A stretch of 64,000 nt of DNA from Corynebacterium senegalense (GCF_900411315.1 NZ_LS990887.1:754239-818238), one strand, 5' to 3'. Shown: positions 52,630-60,933, numbered from the stretch's first letter. Program-made: numbers and translations. Notes: generated from the sequence alone by a model not told the origin.

Positions 52630-53568
52630 ATGAACCCAACCGACGTATACAAAAACAAACCCACATCCGTACCAGGCGGCACTTGGGACGAAATTGGAGA
52701 ATTCGTCTGCAAAACCGTCGCAGATTTCATCAATACCACCGACACAAACGTCACTCGAAGACGATTCGAGGACATTCGTAACGCCATCACAAAGCACATC
52801 AACTACTGCTACGAGATGGGCTACGACCTCGACTACACAGTGATTTTCGACGATGAAATCATCCAACAATCCGTCGCCACCAACACCGACCTCACCACCG
52901 GAACCCAAGGAGCAATCAGAAGCAAACTCATCTTGGTAGGTGAAACACTCAACCCCAACTTCGAAGGCAAACGCCGCTACCACACCTACGCCCGCTCCAA
53001 AACCACCCAGCCGTATACAGCGAGCGAGCAACAACGTATTTGGCAATGGGCTAATGCACGGCATCGCACAGAAGAACGGCTAACGATGAAACAAGTAATT
53101 GTCGCGTGTGGGTTAGGCGGTGGGCTGAAATACGGAGAAGCGGTGAACCTACGGATGCGGGATGTGTACCTCGATGACGGAGGGGCATGTCTTCACGTGG
53201 GTGAAAGAATCGTACCTGTGGTTGCTAATTGGGATGAGGGATTACGGCAGAGACTAGAAACCAACCCAAACCCTGACGAATATCTCCTCTACCCAAATAT
53301 GCAACGCCGAGACAAGATTATGAATAGGTTCGCCACCGAGGAATCAACCGCTGCATTGCTTGTGCCGAACTTTGAGAAAATGCGTGTGACGTGGATTGCG
53401 GAGCACATGGAGCATTTTGTCCCTGATACGGCTATCGCTAACGCTGCTGGCGTGAAAAGTTTGCGTAACTATGAACGATTCCGCCCAACCAATCAGCCTT
53501 TGGAGCAGTTTCGTGGTCTTATGCACCGGGCGGAGACGAAACAAGCGGGGCTTGTTGTCGTGAAATAG
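52630..53568 (+). CDS. Tyrosine-recombinase-like protein lacking canonical catalytic residues
   Basis: 312 residues. The N-terminal half resembles a SAM-like core-binding domain (RRRFEDIRNAITKHINYCYE). YTASEQQRIWQWANARHRTE and VACGLGGGLKYGEAVNLRMRDV correspond to the catalytic-domain start, where the invariant Arg I is replaced (GLK instead of GLR). The C-terminal segment IAEHMEHFVPDTAIANAAGV followed by SLRNYERFRP stands where HxxR and the nucleophile Tyr lie, with a Tyr but no clear HxxR. So DNA binding is plausible and strand exchange doubtful. About 100 bases after protein B, same strand; it may be part of the module or the relic of the island's integrase. Confidence 0.65.
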   Translation: MNPTDVYKNKPTSVPGGTWDEIGEFVCKTVADFINTTDTNVTRRRFEDIRNAITKHINYCYEMGYDLDYTVIFDDEIIQQSVATNTDLTTGTQGAIRSKLILVGETLNPNFEGKRRYHTYARSKTTQPYTASEQQRIWQWANARHRTEERLTMKQVIVACGLGGGLKYGEAVNLRMRDVYLDDGGACLHVGERIVPVVANWDEGLRQRLETNPNPDEYLLYPNMQRRDKIMNRFATEESTAALLVPNFEKMRVTWIAEHMEHFVPDTAIANAAGVKSLRNYERFRPTNQPLEQFRGLMHRAETKQAGLVVVK

Positions 53569-53588
53569 TTAGCCCCTTCGTCTAATGT

Positions 53589-53621
53589 CCTGTGCCGTTG
53601 ATGGTGCAGGGCTTAGTTTTT
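53589..53621 (+). terminator. Terminator after the recombinase-like gene
   Basis: Stem CCTGTGCC / GGTGCAGG (two G-T pairs), loop GTTGAT, then GCTTAGTTTTT. Confidence 0.55.
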
Positions 53622-54161
53622 GAGACAGGGCGTGTGAGGAAAACCGAAAAGCGGTGAGAGGAGCGGGCAGGCAGGAGACCTGAAACACACAGCGTTCGGG
53701 ATTGTTCGAATGCCCCCTCTTTCCTACCCGTTGGCAGAACATCATTTTTAGCGTTCTACCTGCGGTTTTTTCATTTTCTTCGTGGAGTGCGTGCCAGCCT
53801 GTCTCAGTGTGTTTTGTCGTGGCGATGTCGTGGGCACAAAAGAAACCCCGCCGAGGATCGTGCTCAACCCAGCGGAGCTTGTGGCGGGTCGCCTAGGAGG
53901 CAATGGGTGGACGACCACGGATGATTCCAGTACTCATCCAGCGAATGCGCAGCGCTTAGGAAGCTTGCCGACACACCAATTTCGCCCCCACCCGACACTT
54001 ACAACTAGGTTAACGATGCTTCTTGGTAGAACGTTGCAGGGCTCAGGTGAGGGAATTCCGTAGCTGACGAGACACTGGTGCTCTCCTCCTGCTCGCCATT
54101 CGGATTCGCGTATGCAATGAGGGCGATTATCACGTTGCCGACGTGACGCCATTCGAGTTAG
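53622..54161. other. Gene-poor, decayed part of the island
   Basis: About 540 bases without a supported gene. Short open frames exist (for example 53782-54063 on the plus strand) but lack a ribosome-binding site and recognisable composition. The 11-mer GATTGTTCGAA at 53700 repeats the sequence behind tRNA-Arg. Confidence 0.5.
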
Positions 54162-54479
54162 TCATTGTTGGTCATCGTCATTTCGTCGAATTTCAGACTG
54201 GGTTGCCCCCCACGCCTCAATCAGACTTTGTGCAGCACTATCGCCGCCAGGAGTAAACGTATTCAGCAAGTACTTTGCTCGACTAGAATCAAGCGATCCC
54301 TCAGCCGTGTACTCGTTAAACAAGGTTATGGTTATCTCAGGGAAGGGCAGCAAGCCTTCGTTGATATCAGCCTCGGTGCCATTGTTGAAAGCATGTACCG
54401 CTCCCAAAAGCTTTCGCGCCAGCACCTCCTGTTCGAAAGTCAGGGCGGTTAGTATCGCTGCCTTTCGAAAGGTTGTCAT
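54162..54479 (-). CDS. Hypothetical protein
   Basis: 105 residues from the ATG at 54479 (MTTFRKAAILTALTFEQEVL). Helical and acidic, with LPFPEITITLFNEYTAEGSLDS in the middle; no known motif. It lies downstream of a decayed secreted-protein gene on the same strand and may be equally degenerate. Confidence 0.45.
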   Translation of the reverse strand: MTTFRKAAILTALTFEQEVLARKLLGAVHAFNNGTEADINEGLLPFPEITITLFNEYTAEGSLDSSRAKYLLNTFTPGGDSAAQSLIEAWGATQSEIRRNDDDQQ

Positions 54480-54598
54480 TCGTGATGGAAACGGGCTTTG
54501 CAGTTCAATGAACCGCTCCACTTAAACAGATAGATATTCGATCCTCTGTTCCAGCACAGCAACGTTTGGCGAGTGTTCTCCCATGGAAACAATCTCCC

Positions 54599-55073
54599 TA
54601 CAAGAAGACAAATATCAACGCTACAGCAATTCCGAGAGCCAGTTTCTGTCCCACGACAGGTTCGAGATTGACGCGCAATTTTTCCTTGATACCTTCTTCA
54701 AAGTCGCCTGCCTCACGCAGGGTATTGTCAATGGCATCGCGATTTGATTTGGCCTGGACTCAATGGATTTCGCCATGTCGTTATCAATGAACCCTCGTTC
54801 ACGGGCCTTCTCGACACCTCCCCTAACCTCGCCGTTTCGCAACAGAGAGCTGACCAGTTTCAGCCCCTGTTTAATCAGAAATCATTTAACACCGTACGGC
54901 TGAGCCTCTGGGTTGGTTGCCTCTTTTGCTTTTACGATCGGAGGCGTTGGTTGCGCCACGCTCGGATCTTGTGAGGTAGGCATGGACTCGGCGTTAGCCA
55001 CAGCGACGGGGGTGAAACCCACGCAAATGGCCACGATTGCTGATACTAGCCCACGACTTCTCGGTTTTGACAT
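54599..55073 (-). pseudogene. Degenerate secreted small protein gene
   Basis: The ATG at 55073 begins a classical signal peptide (SAIVAICVGFTPVAVANA, cleavage after ANA), then a Pro/Thr-rich stretch ending EAQPYGVK and a TGA at 54882-54884. The same frame continues past the stop as FLIKQGLKLVSSLLRNGEVR then GGVEKARERGFIDNDMAKS. Near 54740 coding sense jumps one frame to RDAIDNTLREAGDFEEGIKE then KLRVNLEPVVGQ and a hydrophobic end LALGIAVALIFVFL with a stop at 54599. One nonsense change and one frameshift therefore separate it from a roughly 155-residue exported protein. Original function unknown. Confidence 0.65.
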
Positions 55074-55222
55074 CTCTTGGCTTTCTCCTGGCCGTAGACA
55101 TTGTGGTGGCCGTGAGAGTCAGCTCTAACATTTTGATCTTCACACATGTTCCAAGGTTCTGCAGGTCGAGCAGCTGAAAGAAAGATCGACGATATCTTTC
55201 GCTAAAAGCAATAGACCCCTCG

Positions 55223-55456
55223 CTAGGCCAACCAAGGGTCATCCCGCGAGGGGGTCTCATTCCATGATGATAGATCCGACCGGATCTCTTCCTGCACTTC
55301 GATCTCACGCGTCGTCTCCGAATGCTTTCCCATCCACTGCGTCAGGATCTTCAAGGCTGCCTTGTACTTCGCCTGCAGTGAGGTGACTTCAGACACTCTC
55401 TGAGGCGCTCTTTCATTCGGGGGAAAGACGAGCATGTGGCTGTCCAGCCGGCTCAT
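55223..55456 (-). CDS. Short open frame, doubtful
   Basis: 77 residues; VSEVTSLQAKYKAALKILTQ followed by WMGKHSETTREIEVQEEIRS looks protein-like (amphipathic, charged), but there is no ribosome-binding site and the first codons lie within the 15-bp inverted repeat. It may be the end of a lost gene. Confidence 0.25.
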   Translation of the reverse strand: MSRLDSHMLVFPPNERAPQRVSEVTSLQAKYKAALKILTQWMGKHSETTREIEVQEEIRSDLSSWNETPSRDDPWLA

Positions 55457-55486
55457 TCACGATCCAAAACGAGCCACATGCTCGTC
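55427..55486. repeat. 15-bp perfect inverted repeat upstream of gntP
   Basis: GACGAGCATGTGGCT (55427-55441) and its exact complement (55472-55486) are separated by 30 bases. It lies about 90 bases before the gluconate permease ATG, at the change from AT-richer island DNA to GC-rich core. No T-run follows. It could be a looped operator, a cruciform, or the scar of a mobile element end. Confidence 0.75.
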
Positions 55487-55577
55487 CTGGGTCCAATCAG
55501 TGCGGGCAATTGCTCTAATTCGCGTCGGCGCGCGGTCTAATCTATTCACACCGCTGTATAAAACTGATTGGAGCCCC

Positions 55578-56978
55578 ATGACCGGCCTGCCGCTCATGGC
55601 CGCGTTTGTCGTGGCCATTGCTGTCTTGATCCTGATGATCTCGAAGTGGAAGATCCACCCCTTCCTCTCGCTGCTCTTCGTCTCCCTTGTCTTCGGCCTG
55701 ATCGGCGGCGTCCCGCTGCTCGACGTCAAGGACGCCGACGGCACGGTGACGACGATGGGCATCACCACCCTGCTCGGCGAGGGGTTCGCCGCCACCTTCA
55801 AGTCCTTCGGGCTGGTCATCATCTTCGGCACGCTCATCGGCTACATCCTGGAGAAGACGGGGGCGGCCTTCCAGCTTGCCGACGCCCTCGTGCGCGTCAT
55901 CGGCACGAAGAGCCCCGTCCTGGCTATCCAGCTGATGGGCTGGGTGGTCTGCATCCCCGTGTTCAGCGACTCCGGTTTCGTCATCCTGAACCCGGTGCGC
56001 AAGGCGCTGGCGCAGCGCACCGGCGCCTCGCCCGCCACCATGGCGATTGCCCTGTCTGCGGGCCTGTTCACCTCCCACGTGTTCATCCCGCCCACGCCTG
56101 GGCCGCTCGCGGCGGCGGCGAACCTCGGCTTGGAGAACAACCTGCTGCTCGTCATGGCCCTGGGCGCCCTTGTGTCTATACCCGTGATGATCGCCGCCTA
56201 CTTCTACTCCATCTGGATCGGCCCGACGCTTCGCACCCCAGAGACGGAAGCGATCCCGGATGACGATGTCGAGGCCGCCTACAACGAGTTGAAGAACTCC
56301 TACACCCGGCTGCCGTCAACGGCACTGTCGCTTGCCCCGATCCTTACTCCCATCGTGCTCATGGCGGCTGGGTCCATCACCTCTGCGGCGGGGCTCGGCG
56401 GCGGGTTCGGCCGCGCGATCGTGTTCGCCGGCACCCCGATGATCGCCCTCGGCATCGGTTTCCTCTTCGCCGTGCTCTTGCTGGCGGATACGCACATGAT
56501 GGACCGCTTCTACGCCTTCGTCGAGGACGGCCTGCGCACGGTCGGTCCGATCATCCTCATCACGGCCGCCGGCGGCGTGCTCGGGCGCGTCATCTCCTCG
56601 ACCGACGTGGTGGACTTCATTTCTAACAACGCCACCCAGCTCGCCAGCCTGGGGCTGTTCTTCCCCTTCCTCATCTCCGTTTTGTTCAAGACGGCGCAGG
56701 GCTCGGCCACCGTCGCGATGGTCACCACGTCCAGCCTCGTCGCGCCGCTTCTGCCGACCCTCGGGCTGGAGTCGCCCGTACAGATCGGCCTCGCGGTGAT
56801 GGCCATCTGCGCCGGCTCGCTCGTGGTCTCCCACGCCAACGACAGCCACTTCTGGGTGGTCACCAACTTCTCCCAGCTGACCCCGCAGCAGGCGTACCGC
56901 TCGCAGACTGCGGTGACCGGCGTGATGGGGTGCACCGCCATGGTCTTCATCTGGATACTTGGACTCTTCCTGGTCTAG
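55578..56978 (+). CDS. gntP: GntP-family gluconate permease
   Basis: 466 residues with about 12-14 membrane helices. Family blocks: LMAAFVVAIAVLILMISKWK, GFAATFKSFGLVIIFGTLIG, VCIPVFSDSGFVILNPVRKA, TSHVFIPPTPGPLAAAANLG and, near the end, VSHANDSHFWVVTNFS. It takes up gluconate or a related sugar acid with protons. ATG at 55578 preceded by GGAG; TATAAA at 55556-55561 is a probable -10. The frame is open to 55434 without homology. Confidence 0.92.
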   Translation: MTGLPLMAAFVVAIAVLILMISKWKIHPFLSLLFVSLVFGLIGGVPLLDVKDADGTVTTMGITTLLGEGFAATFKSFGLVIIFGTLIGYILEKTGAAFQLADALVRVIGTKSPVLAIQLMGWVVCIPVFSDSGFVILNPVRKALAQRTGASPATMAIALSAGLFTSHVFIPPTPGPLAAAANLGLENNLLLVMALGALVSIPVMIAAYFYSIWIGPTLRTPETEAIPDDDVEAAYNELKNSYTRLPSTALSLAPILTPIVLMAAGSITSAAGLGGGFGRAIVFAGTPMIALGIGFLFAVLLLADTHMMDRFYAFVEDGLRTVGPIILITAAGGVLGRVISSTDVVDFISNNATQLASLGLFFPFLISVLFKTAQGSATVAMVTTSSLVAPLLPTLGLESPVQIGLAVMAICAGSLVVSHANDSHFWVVTNFSQLTPQQAYRSQTAVTGVMGCTAMVFIWILGLFLV

Positions 56979-56990
56979 TGTTGAAGCCCT

Positions 56991-57809
56991 ATGACTGGCT
57001 ACCTCACCCCCACCAAAAAGGTCCGCGTCTCCGATCTCAAGGAGAAGAAGGCCCGGCGCGAGCCGTGGGCGATGCTCACCGCCTACGACTACTCCACTGC
57101 CCGCGTGTTCGCCGAGGCAGGAATCGAGTGCATGCTGGTGGGCGACTCCGCCGCCAACGTCGTCTTCGGCTACGACACCACCAACAAGGTCTCGCTCGAT
57201 GAGATGGCCTACCTCGCGGCGGCGGTGGTGCGCGGGTCGGGCAACGCCCTCGTGGTGGCGGATCTACCCTTCGGCACCTACGAGGCCAGCGACGAGCAGG
57301 CCGTGCTTAGCGCTACTGGGCTCATCCACCGCAGCGGGGCGCATATGGTCAAGCTCGAGGGCGGCGTGCGGGTCGCCTCACGCATCCGCGCCCTGAAAAA
57401 CGCGGGCCTCGCGGTCTGCGCCCACGTCGGCTTTACCCCGCAGTCGGTCGACAACCTCGGCGGGTTCAAGGTCCAGGGCCGCGACGCAGGTGCCGAGGCG
57501 CTGCGCGCGGACACCGAGGCCGTGGTGGACGCCGGCGCCGACATGGTGGTCTTCGAGATGGTCCCGGCGCAGCTCGCCGCCGAGCTGACCGAGCAGTGCC
57601 CGGTGCCCACCATCGGCATCGGCGCGGGCGCGGGCACCGACGCCCAGGTTCTCGTCTGGCACGACATGGTGGACCTGCCCGCGGGCAACCGGCGCCCGAA
57701 ATTTGTGCGCCAGTTCGGCCAGGTCGGGTCGGAGCTCGGCCAGGCTGCGGCGGCGTACAAGCAGGCTGTGCACGAGGGGTCCTTCCCCGCCGCCGAGCAC
57801 AGCTTCTAG
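56991..57809 (+). CDS. panB: 3-methyl-2-oxobutanoate hydroxymethyltransferase
   Basis: 272 residues. It makes ketopantoate from alpha-ketoisovalerate and methylene-THF. Motifs: MLTAYDYSTARVFAEAGIE, LVGDSAANVVFGYDTT (metal-binding Asp), VKLEGG, AHVGFTPQSV and MVVFEMVP with catalytic Glu, GIGAGAGTDAQVLVWHDM. It faces panC tail to tail, sharing the bases CTAG of both stops, instead of forming the panBC operon of C. glutamicum. Confidence 0.95.
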   Translation: MTGYLTPTKKVRVSDLKEKKARREPWAMLTAYDYSTARVFAEAGIECMLVGDSAANVVFGYDTTNKVSLDEMAYLAAAVVRGSGNALVVADLPFGTYEASDEQAVLSATGLIHRSGAHMVKLEGGVRVASRIRALKNAGLAVCAHVGFTPQSVDNLGGFKVQGRDAGAEALRADTEAVVDAGADMVVFEMVPAQLAAELTEQCPVPTIGIGAGAGTDAQVLVWHDMVDLPAGNRRPKFVRQFGQVGSELGQAAAAYKQAVHEGSFPAAEHSF

Positions 57810-58606
57810 CCGACGCTCACCCGGGCGTTGTCGATCAGCCTGGTCGTACCCACGCGCGCGGCCACGAGCAGGCGGGCGGGGCCGCTGTAGCCGGCGGGAA
57901 TGTCCTGCAGGTCGGGGGTGGTTAACGCCAGGTAGTCGAGGTCGACGTCGGGCGAGGCGTCGAGAAGCAAGCGGGCTTTGTCAAAGCTGCCGGTAGCGAG
58001 CGCGCGCGAGAGGACCTCAGCGGTTCTGGCCTCATCGGCGGAGAGGTAGCGGTTGCGCGAGGACATCGCGAGGCCGGACTCTTCGCGCACGATCGGGCAG
58101 CCGTGGACGGCGACGGGAATGTTGAGGTCTTCGACCATCTGCCGGATGAGCACGAGCTGCTGGTAGTCCTTCTCGCCGAAGAACGCGTCCGTGGCTCGCG
58201 TGAGCGCAAACAGCTTAGCGACGACCGTGAGCACACCCGCGAAGTGCGTCGGGCGCGACGCCCCCTCGAGGATCATCCCCGCCGGTCCCGGGTGGATCGT
58301 CGTGCGCGGGCCGGCCGGGTACATGGTGGCCACGGACGGGGCGAAGACCGCATCGACGCCCTCGCGCTCGAGCAGTGCGACGTCGGCGCCCAACGTGCGC
58401 GGGTAGGCGTCGAGGTCCTCGCCCGGCGCGAACTGCAGCGGGTTCACAAATATGCTCACCACAACCGGAGATCCGGTTGCCTGGGCCGCGCGGACCAGCG
58501 ACAGGTGCCCGTCGTGTAGCGCGCCCATCGTGGGCACGAGCGCGAGCGTGCGGGGGTGGCCGATGGCGGCTTCAAGCTCAGCGGGTGTATGAACGAGTGC
58601 GGTCAT
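57806..58606 (-). CDS. panC: Pantothenate synthetase
   Basis: 266 residues. It condenses pantoate with beta-alanine using ATP. Motifs: LVPTMGALHDGHLSLVRAA (nucleotidyltransferase HxGH as HDGH), SIFVNPLQF, FFGEKDYQQLVLIRQMV, and the later loop GLAMSSRNRYLS. Transcribed away from the small gene at 58647 and toward panB. Confidence 0.95.
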   Translation of the reverse strand: MTALVHTPAELEAAIGHPRTLALVPTMGALHDGHLSLVRAAQATGSPVVVSIFVNPLQFAPGEDLDAYPRTLGADVALLEREGVDAVFAPSVATMYPAGPRTTIHPGPAGMILEGASRPTHFAGVLTVVAKLFALTRATDAFFGEKDYQQLVLIRQMVEDLNIPVAVHGCPIVREESGLAMSSRNRYLSADEARTAEVLSRALATGSFDKARLLLDASPDVDLDYLALTTPDLQDIPAGYSGPARLLVAARVGTTRLIDNARVSVG

Positions 58607-58646
58607 GCTCTAAAAATCTATCGTGGCACAGCAAAGGAGTCACACC

Positions 58647-58988
58647 ATGGACACCTATAACGTCGATTACGACTGGGCGTGGGGCACGAAGCGCCCGGGG
58701 GACCTGGTTACGCTGCGCGCCCACCTCGAGTTTCCCGACCCCGCCACGTCGAAGCGGGCGGTGACGGAGTTCTTCGACAACCTCATGGCCGTCCACGGGT
58801 TCCACGGGGCCGGCGGCTGGGCTGCCGAGGAGGTCAAACCCGCGCCCAGCCCGACGCAACGCGTGATCGACTTCACCGCCGGCGGCCAAGATGTCGCCGA
58901 CGCCATCGGCTACGCCGCCGAGGATGCGTTCGAGCACTTCAGCACATTCCCGGGCGCTACCGTGCGCTGGGAGCAGATGCCCTACTGA
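58647..58988 (+). CDS. Small conserved protein of unknown function
   Basis: 113 residues from the ATG at 58647, with AAAGGAG 7 bases upstream; a GTG at 58623 is also open. The sequence DYDWAWGTKRPGDLVTLRAH and the end FEHFSTFPGATVRWEQMPY suggest a small soluble alpha/beta protein. No known motif recognised. Divergent from panC. Confidence 0.6.
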   Translation: MDTYNVDYDWAWGTKRPGDLVTLRAHLEFPDPATSKRAVTEFFDNLMAVHGFHGAGGWAAEEVKPAPSPTQRVIDFTAGGQDVADAIGYAAEDAFEHFSTFPGATVRWEQMPY

Positions 58989-58989
58989 A

Positions 58990-59800
58990 TCACGGGGCCC
59001 GTCGGGCGTGAGCTGCACCGACTCGAAGGCCTCGGGGAAGTGCACATCGACGTCGCGTTTGGCGAGGAATTCGCGCGACTTGGCAACGTTGTCCGCCGGG
59101 AACGGCAGCGGCTTGAACAGGGAGCGGGTCGAAGTGGTCCCAGTGAACGGGGATGACCAGCTCCGGCTCGAGCTGCTCGACGGTGTTGGCCCAGTACTCG
59201 TTGCTAAACGCGTCTGACTGGCGGCCGAACGCGCCGATGCCGAGGTAGACCACCTGGGCCTTGAGCCCGTCGAGGAACCCGGGGATGTAGTTCGCGCTGG
59301 GCACGACCAGGATGTTGCCCTCCGGGTGGCTGAAGTGGAAGACGAAGCAGCCGCTGTCTTTGAACTTCAGCGTATGGCACGGTGAGCAGAGTCGGTCGTG
59401 GATAAAGCCGGGAGCGATGTTACCTGGGCTGTGCGGGGCCTCGATGATCCGCACGGTGAACTTGCCGACCGTGACCTCGTCGCCGTCGCCGATGAGCCCC
59501 CATCTGCGCATCGCTCAGGCCCTCTCCCCTGCCGTAATTGAGCGTCGATTCCGAGCCGTACATCGCCCCGCCCACCTTCTTCACGACGGCGGGCGCGTCC
59601 ATGAGGTGGTCGTGGTGCGAGTGCGCGACAAAGAGAGCATCGAGCTTGACGACGCCGCCCTTGCCCAGCGCCTTGTCGATTGTGGTGCCAGTGGGTTTCA
59701 GGTGCCCGACCGCGAGGCGGGGAAACGAGGGGCGCGTGAGGAAGGCATCGACGAAGGTATCGGTTTCTCCGTCGGTGAGGTGCACGCTGGATGTTCCCTA
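58990..59800 (-). pseudogene. Metallo-beta-lactamase-fold hydrolase, broken
   Basis: The N-terminal part TSSVHLTDGETDTFVDAFLT, followed by LFVAHSHHDHLMDAP with the HxHxDH metal motif, reads on the minus strand from about 59797. Near 59500 the sense changes frame to LIGDGDEVTVGKFTVRIIEA and on to VIPVHWDHFD, and again near 59100 to DVDVHFPEAFESVQLTPDG. A TAG stands directly before the first recognisable residues, so the start is lost as well. At least three lesions. The intact form would be a secreted or cytosolic MBL-fold hydrolase of about 290 residues. Confidence 0.8.
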
Positions 59801-59828
59801 GAACGTGCTAGTAATCGTCTCCCCCAAA

Positions 59829-59834
59829 GCTAGC
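59829..59834. repeat. Target-site duplication, left copy (GCTAGC)
   Basis: GCTAGC directly precedes the left end of the IS481 element; an identical copy follows the right end at 60929-60934. It fits the NCTAGN target preference known for IS481. Confidence 0.85.
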
Positions 59835-60928
59835 TGTACTTCCTCGGGAGGTTGTGAACGGTGTGAGCGGATGAGGGAAGCCTCCGGTAGTGGTGTAGGT
59901 AACGACACGAACATCCACCACGAAGGCTTCCATGACACACCGTAACGCACCTTTGACCCCGGCCGGTAGACAGAAGATGGTTGATCTGGTCCTCCTCGAC
60001 GGCTGGTCCCAGCGCCGGGTGGCCGAACGCTTCCAGGTTTCTGCAGCCACCGTTAATCGGTGGGTCACACGCGCCCGTAACGGCGAGGACCTCACCGACC
60101 GGCCCAGCCGACCCCGCACCTGCCCGCACCAGCTGCCCACGCGCATGCAGCGCCGCATCATCAAACTGCGCTTTACTCGCCAGTGGGGCCCGCACCGCAT
60201 CGGCTACCACTTGGGAATTGCCCGCTCCACGGTCGGGCGGGTGCTCGCCCGCTACAACATGCCGAAACTGGCGTGCATCGACCAGGCAACCGGGCTGCCG
60301 GTGCGCAAACAACCCCCGGTGCGCTACGAGCACAGCGCACCGGGGGAGTTGATCCATCTCGACATCAAAAAGCTCGGCCGCATCCCCGACGGCGGCGGCT
60401 GGCGAGTGCACGGGCGCGGCTCCGAACAGGACCGTCGTGCAGGGCGTGCCCGCAATCGCGCCACCCGCGCTGGTGCGCCTGCCGGGCGCGGGTATTCCTA
60501 CCTGCACCACGCCGTCGATGACTACTCCAGGATGGTGTACTCCGAGATCTTGCCCGACGAGAAGAAGGACACCGCGGCAGGGTTTATGAAGCGTGCCTGC
60601 GCGTTCTTTTCCACCCAGGGCATTGCGGTCAAACGGGTGATGACCGACAACGGCGCCTGCTACCGCTCGACAGCATTCGATGCTGCCCTGGGCGGTGTAA
60701 TCAAGCACCTCTACACGAAGCCGTACCGGCCGCAGACCAACGGCAAAGTCGAGCGGTTTAACCGCACACTCATGCAGGAGTGGGCCTACCTACGCCCCTA
60801 TACCAGCGAGCGGGCCCGGCAGCAGACCTACGCGGCATTCATCCACGACTACAACTACCATCGAGCCCACACCGCCATCGGCGGCCTCACCCCCGCACAA
60901 CGCGTTCACAACGTCACGGGGAAGTACA
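59835..60928 (+). mobile_element. IS481-family insertion sequence
   Basis: 1094 bp with inverted repeats starting TGTACTTCC at both ends (about 23 of the first 26 bases match) and a 6-bp direct repeat GCTAGC outside. One intact transposase. It sits between the broken MBL-fold gene and the promoter region of the DUF1906 gene. Confidence 0.92.
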
Positions 60929-60933
60929 GCTAG
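59932..60933 (+). CDS. IS481-family transposase
   Basis: 333 residues: N-terminal HTH (WSQRRVAERFQVSAATVNRW and a second HTH GPHRIGYHLGIARSTVGRVL), then an rve core with D (ELIHLDIKKLG), D (VMTDNGACYRS) and E (TNGKVERFNRTLMQEW). Intact. The TAG stop (60931-60933) lies outside the element, in the duplicated target GCTAGC, so the gene depends on a CTAG target for its stop. Confidence 0.93.
   Translation: MTHRNAPLTPAGRQKMVDLVLLDGWSQRRVAERFQVSAATVNRWVTRARNGEDLTDRPSRPRTCPHQLPTRMQRRIIKLRFTRQWGPHRIGYHLGIARSTVGRVLARYNMPKLACIDQATGLPVRKQPPVRYEHSAPGELIHLDIKKLGRIPDGGGWRVHGRGSEQDRRAGRARNRATRAGAPAGRGYSYLHHAVDDYSRMVYSEILPDEKKDTAAGFMKRACAFFSTQGIAVKRVMTDNGACYRSTAFDAALGGVIKHLYTKPYRPQTNGKVERFNRTLMQEWAYLRPYTSERARQQTYAAFIHDYNYHRAHTAIGGLTPAQRVHNVTGKYS

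Noticed and set aside
53782..54063. Plus-strand open frame of 93 codons.
   Set aside because: No ribosome-binding site, no family resemblance, located in decayed island DNA.
43673..55430. Duplicate of the tRNA-Arg 3' end as a classical attachment site.
   Set aside because: No second copy of the T-arm/acceptor sequence was seen up to 55.4 kb; only the short GATTGTTCGAA repeat remains.
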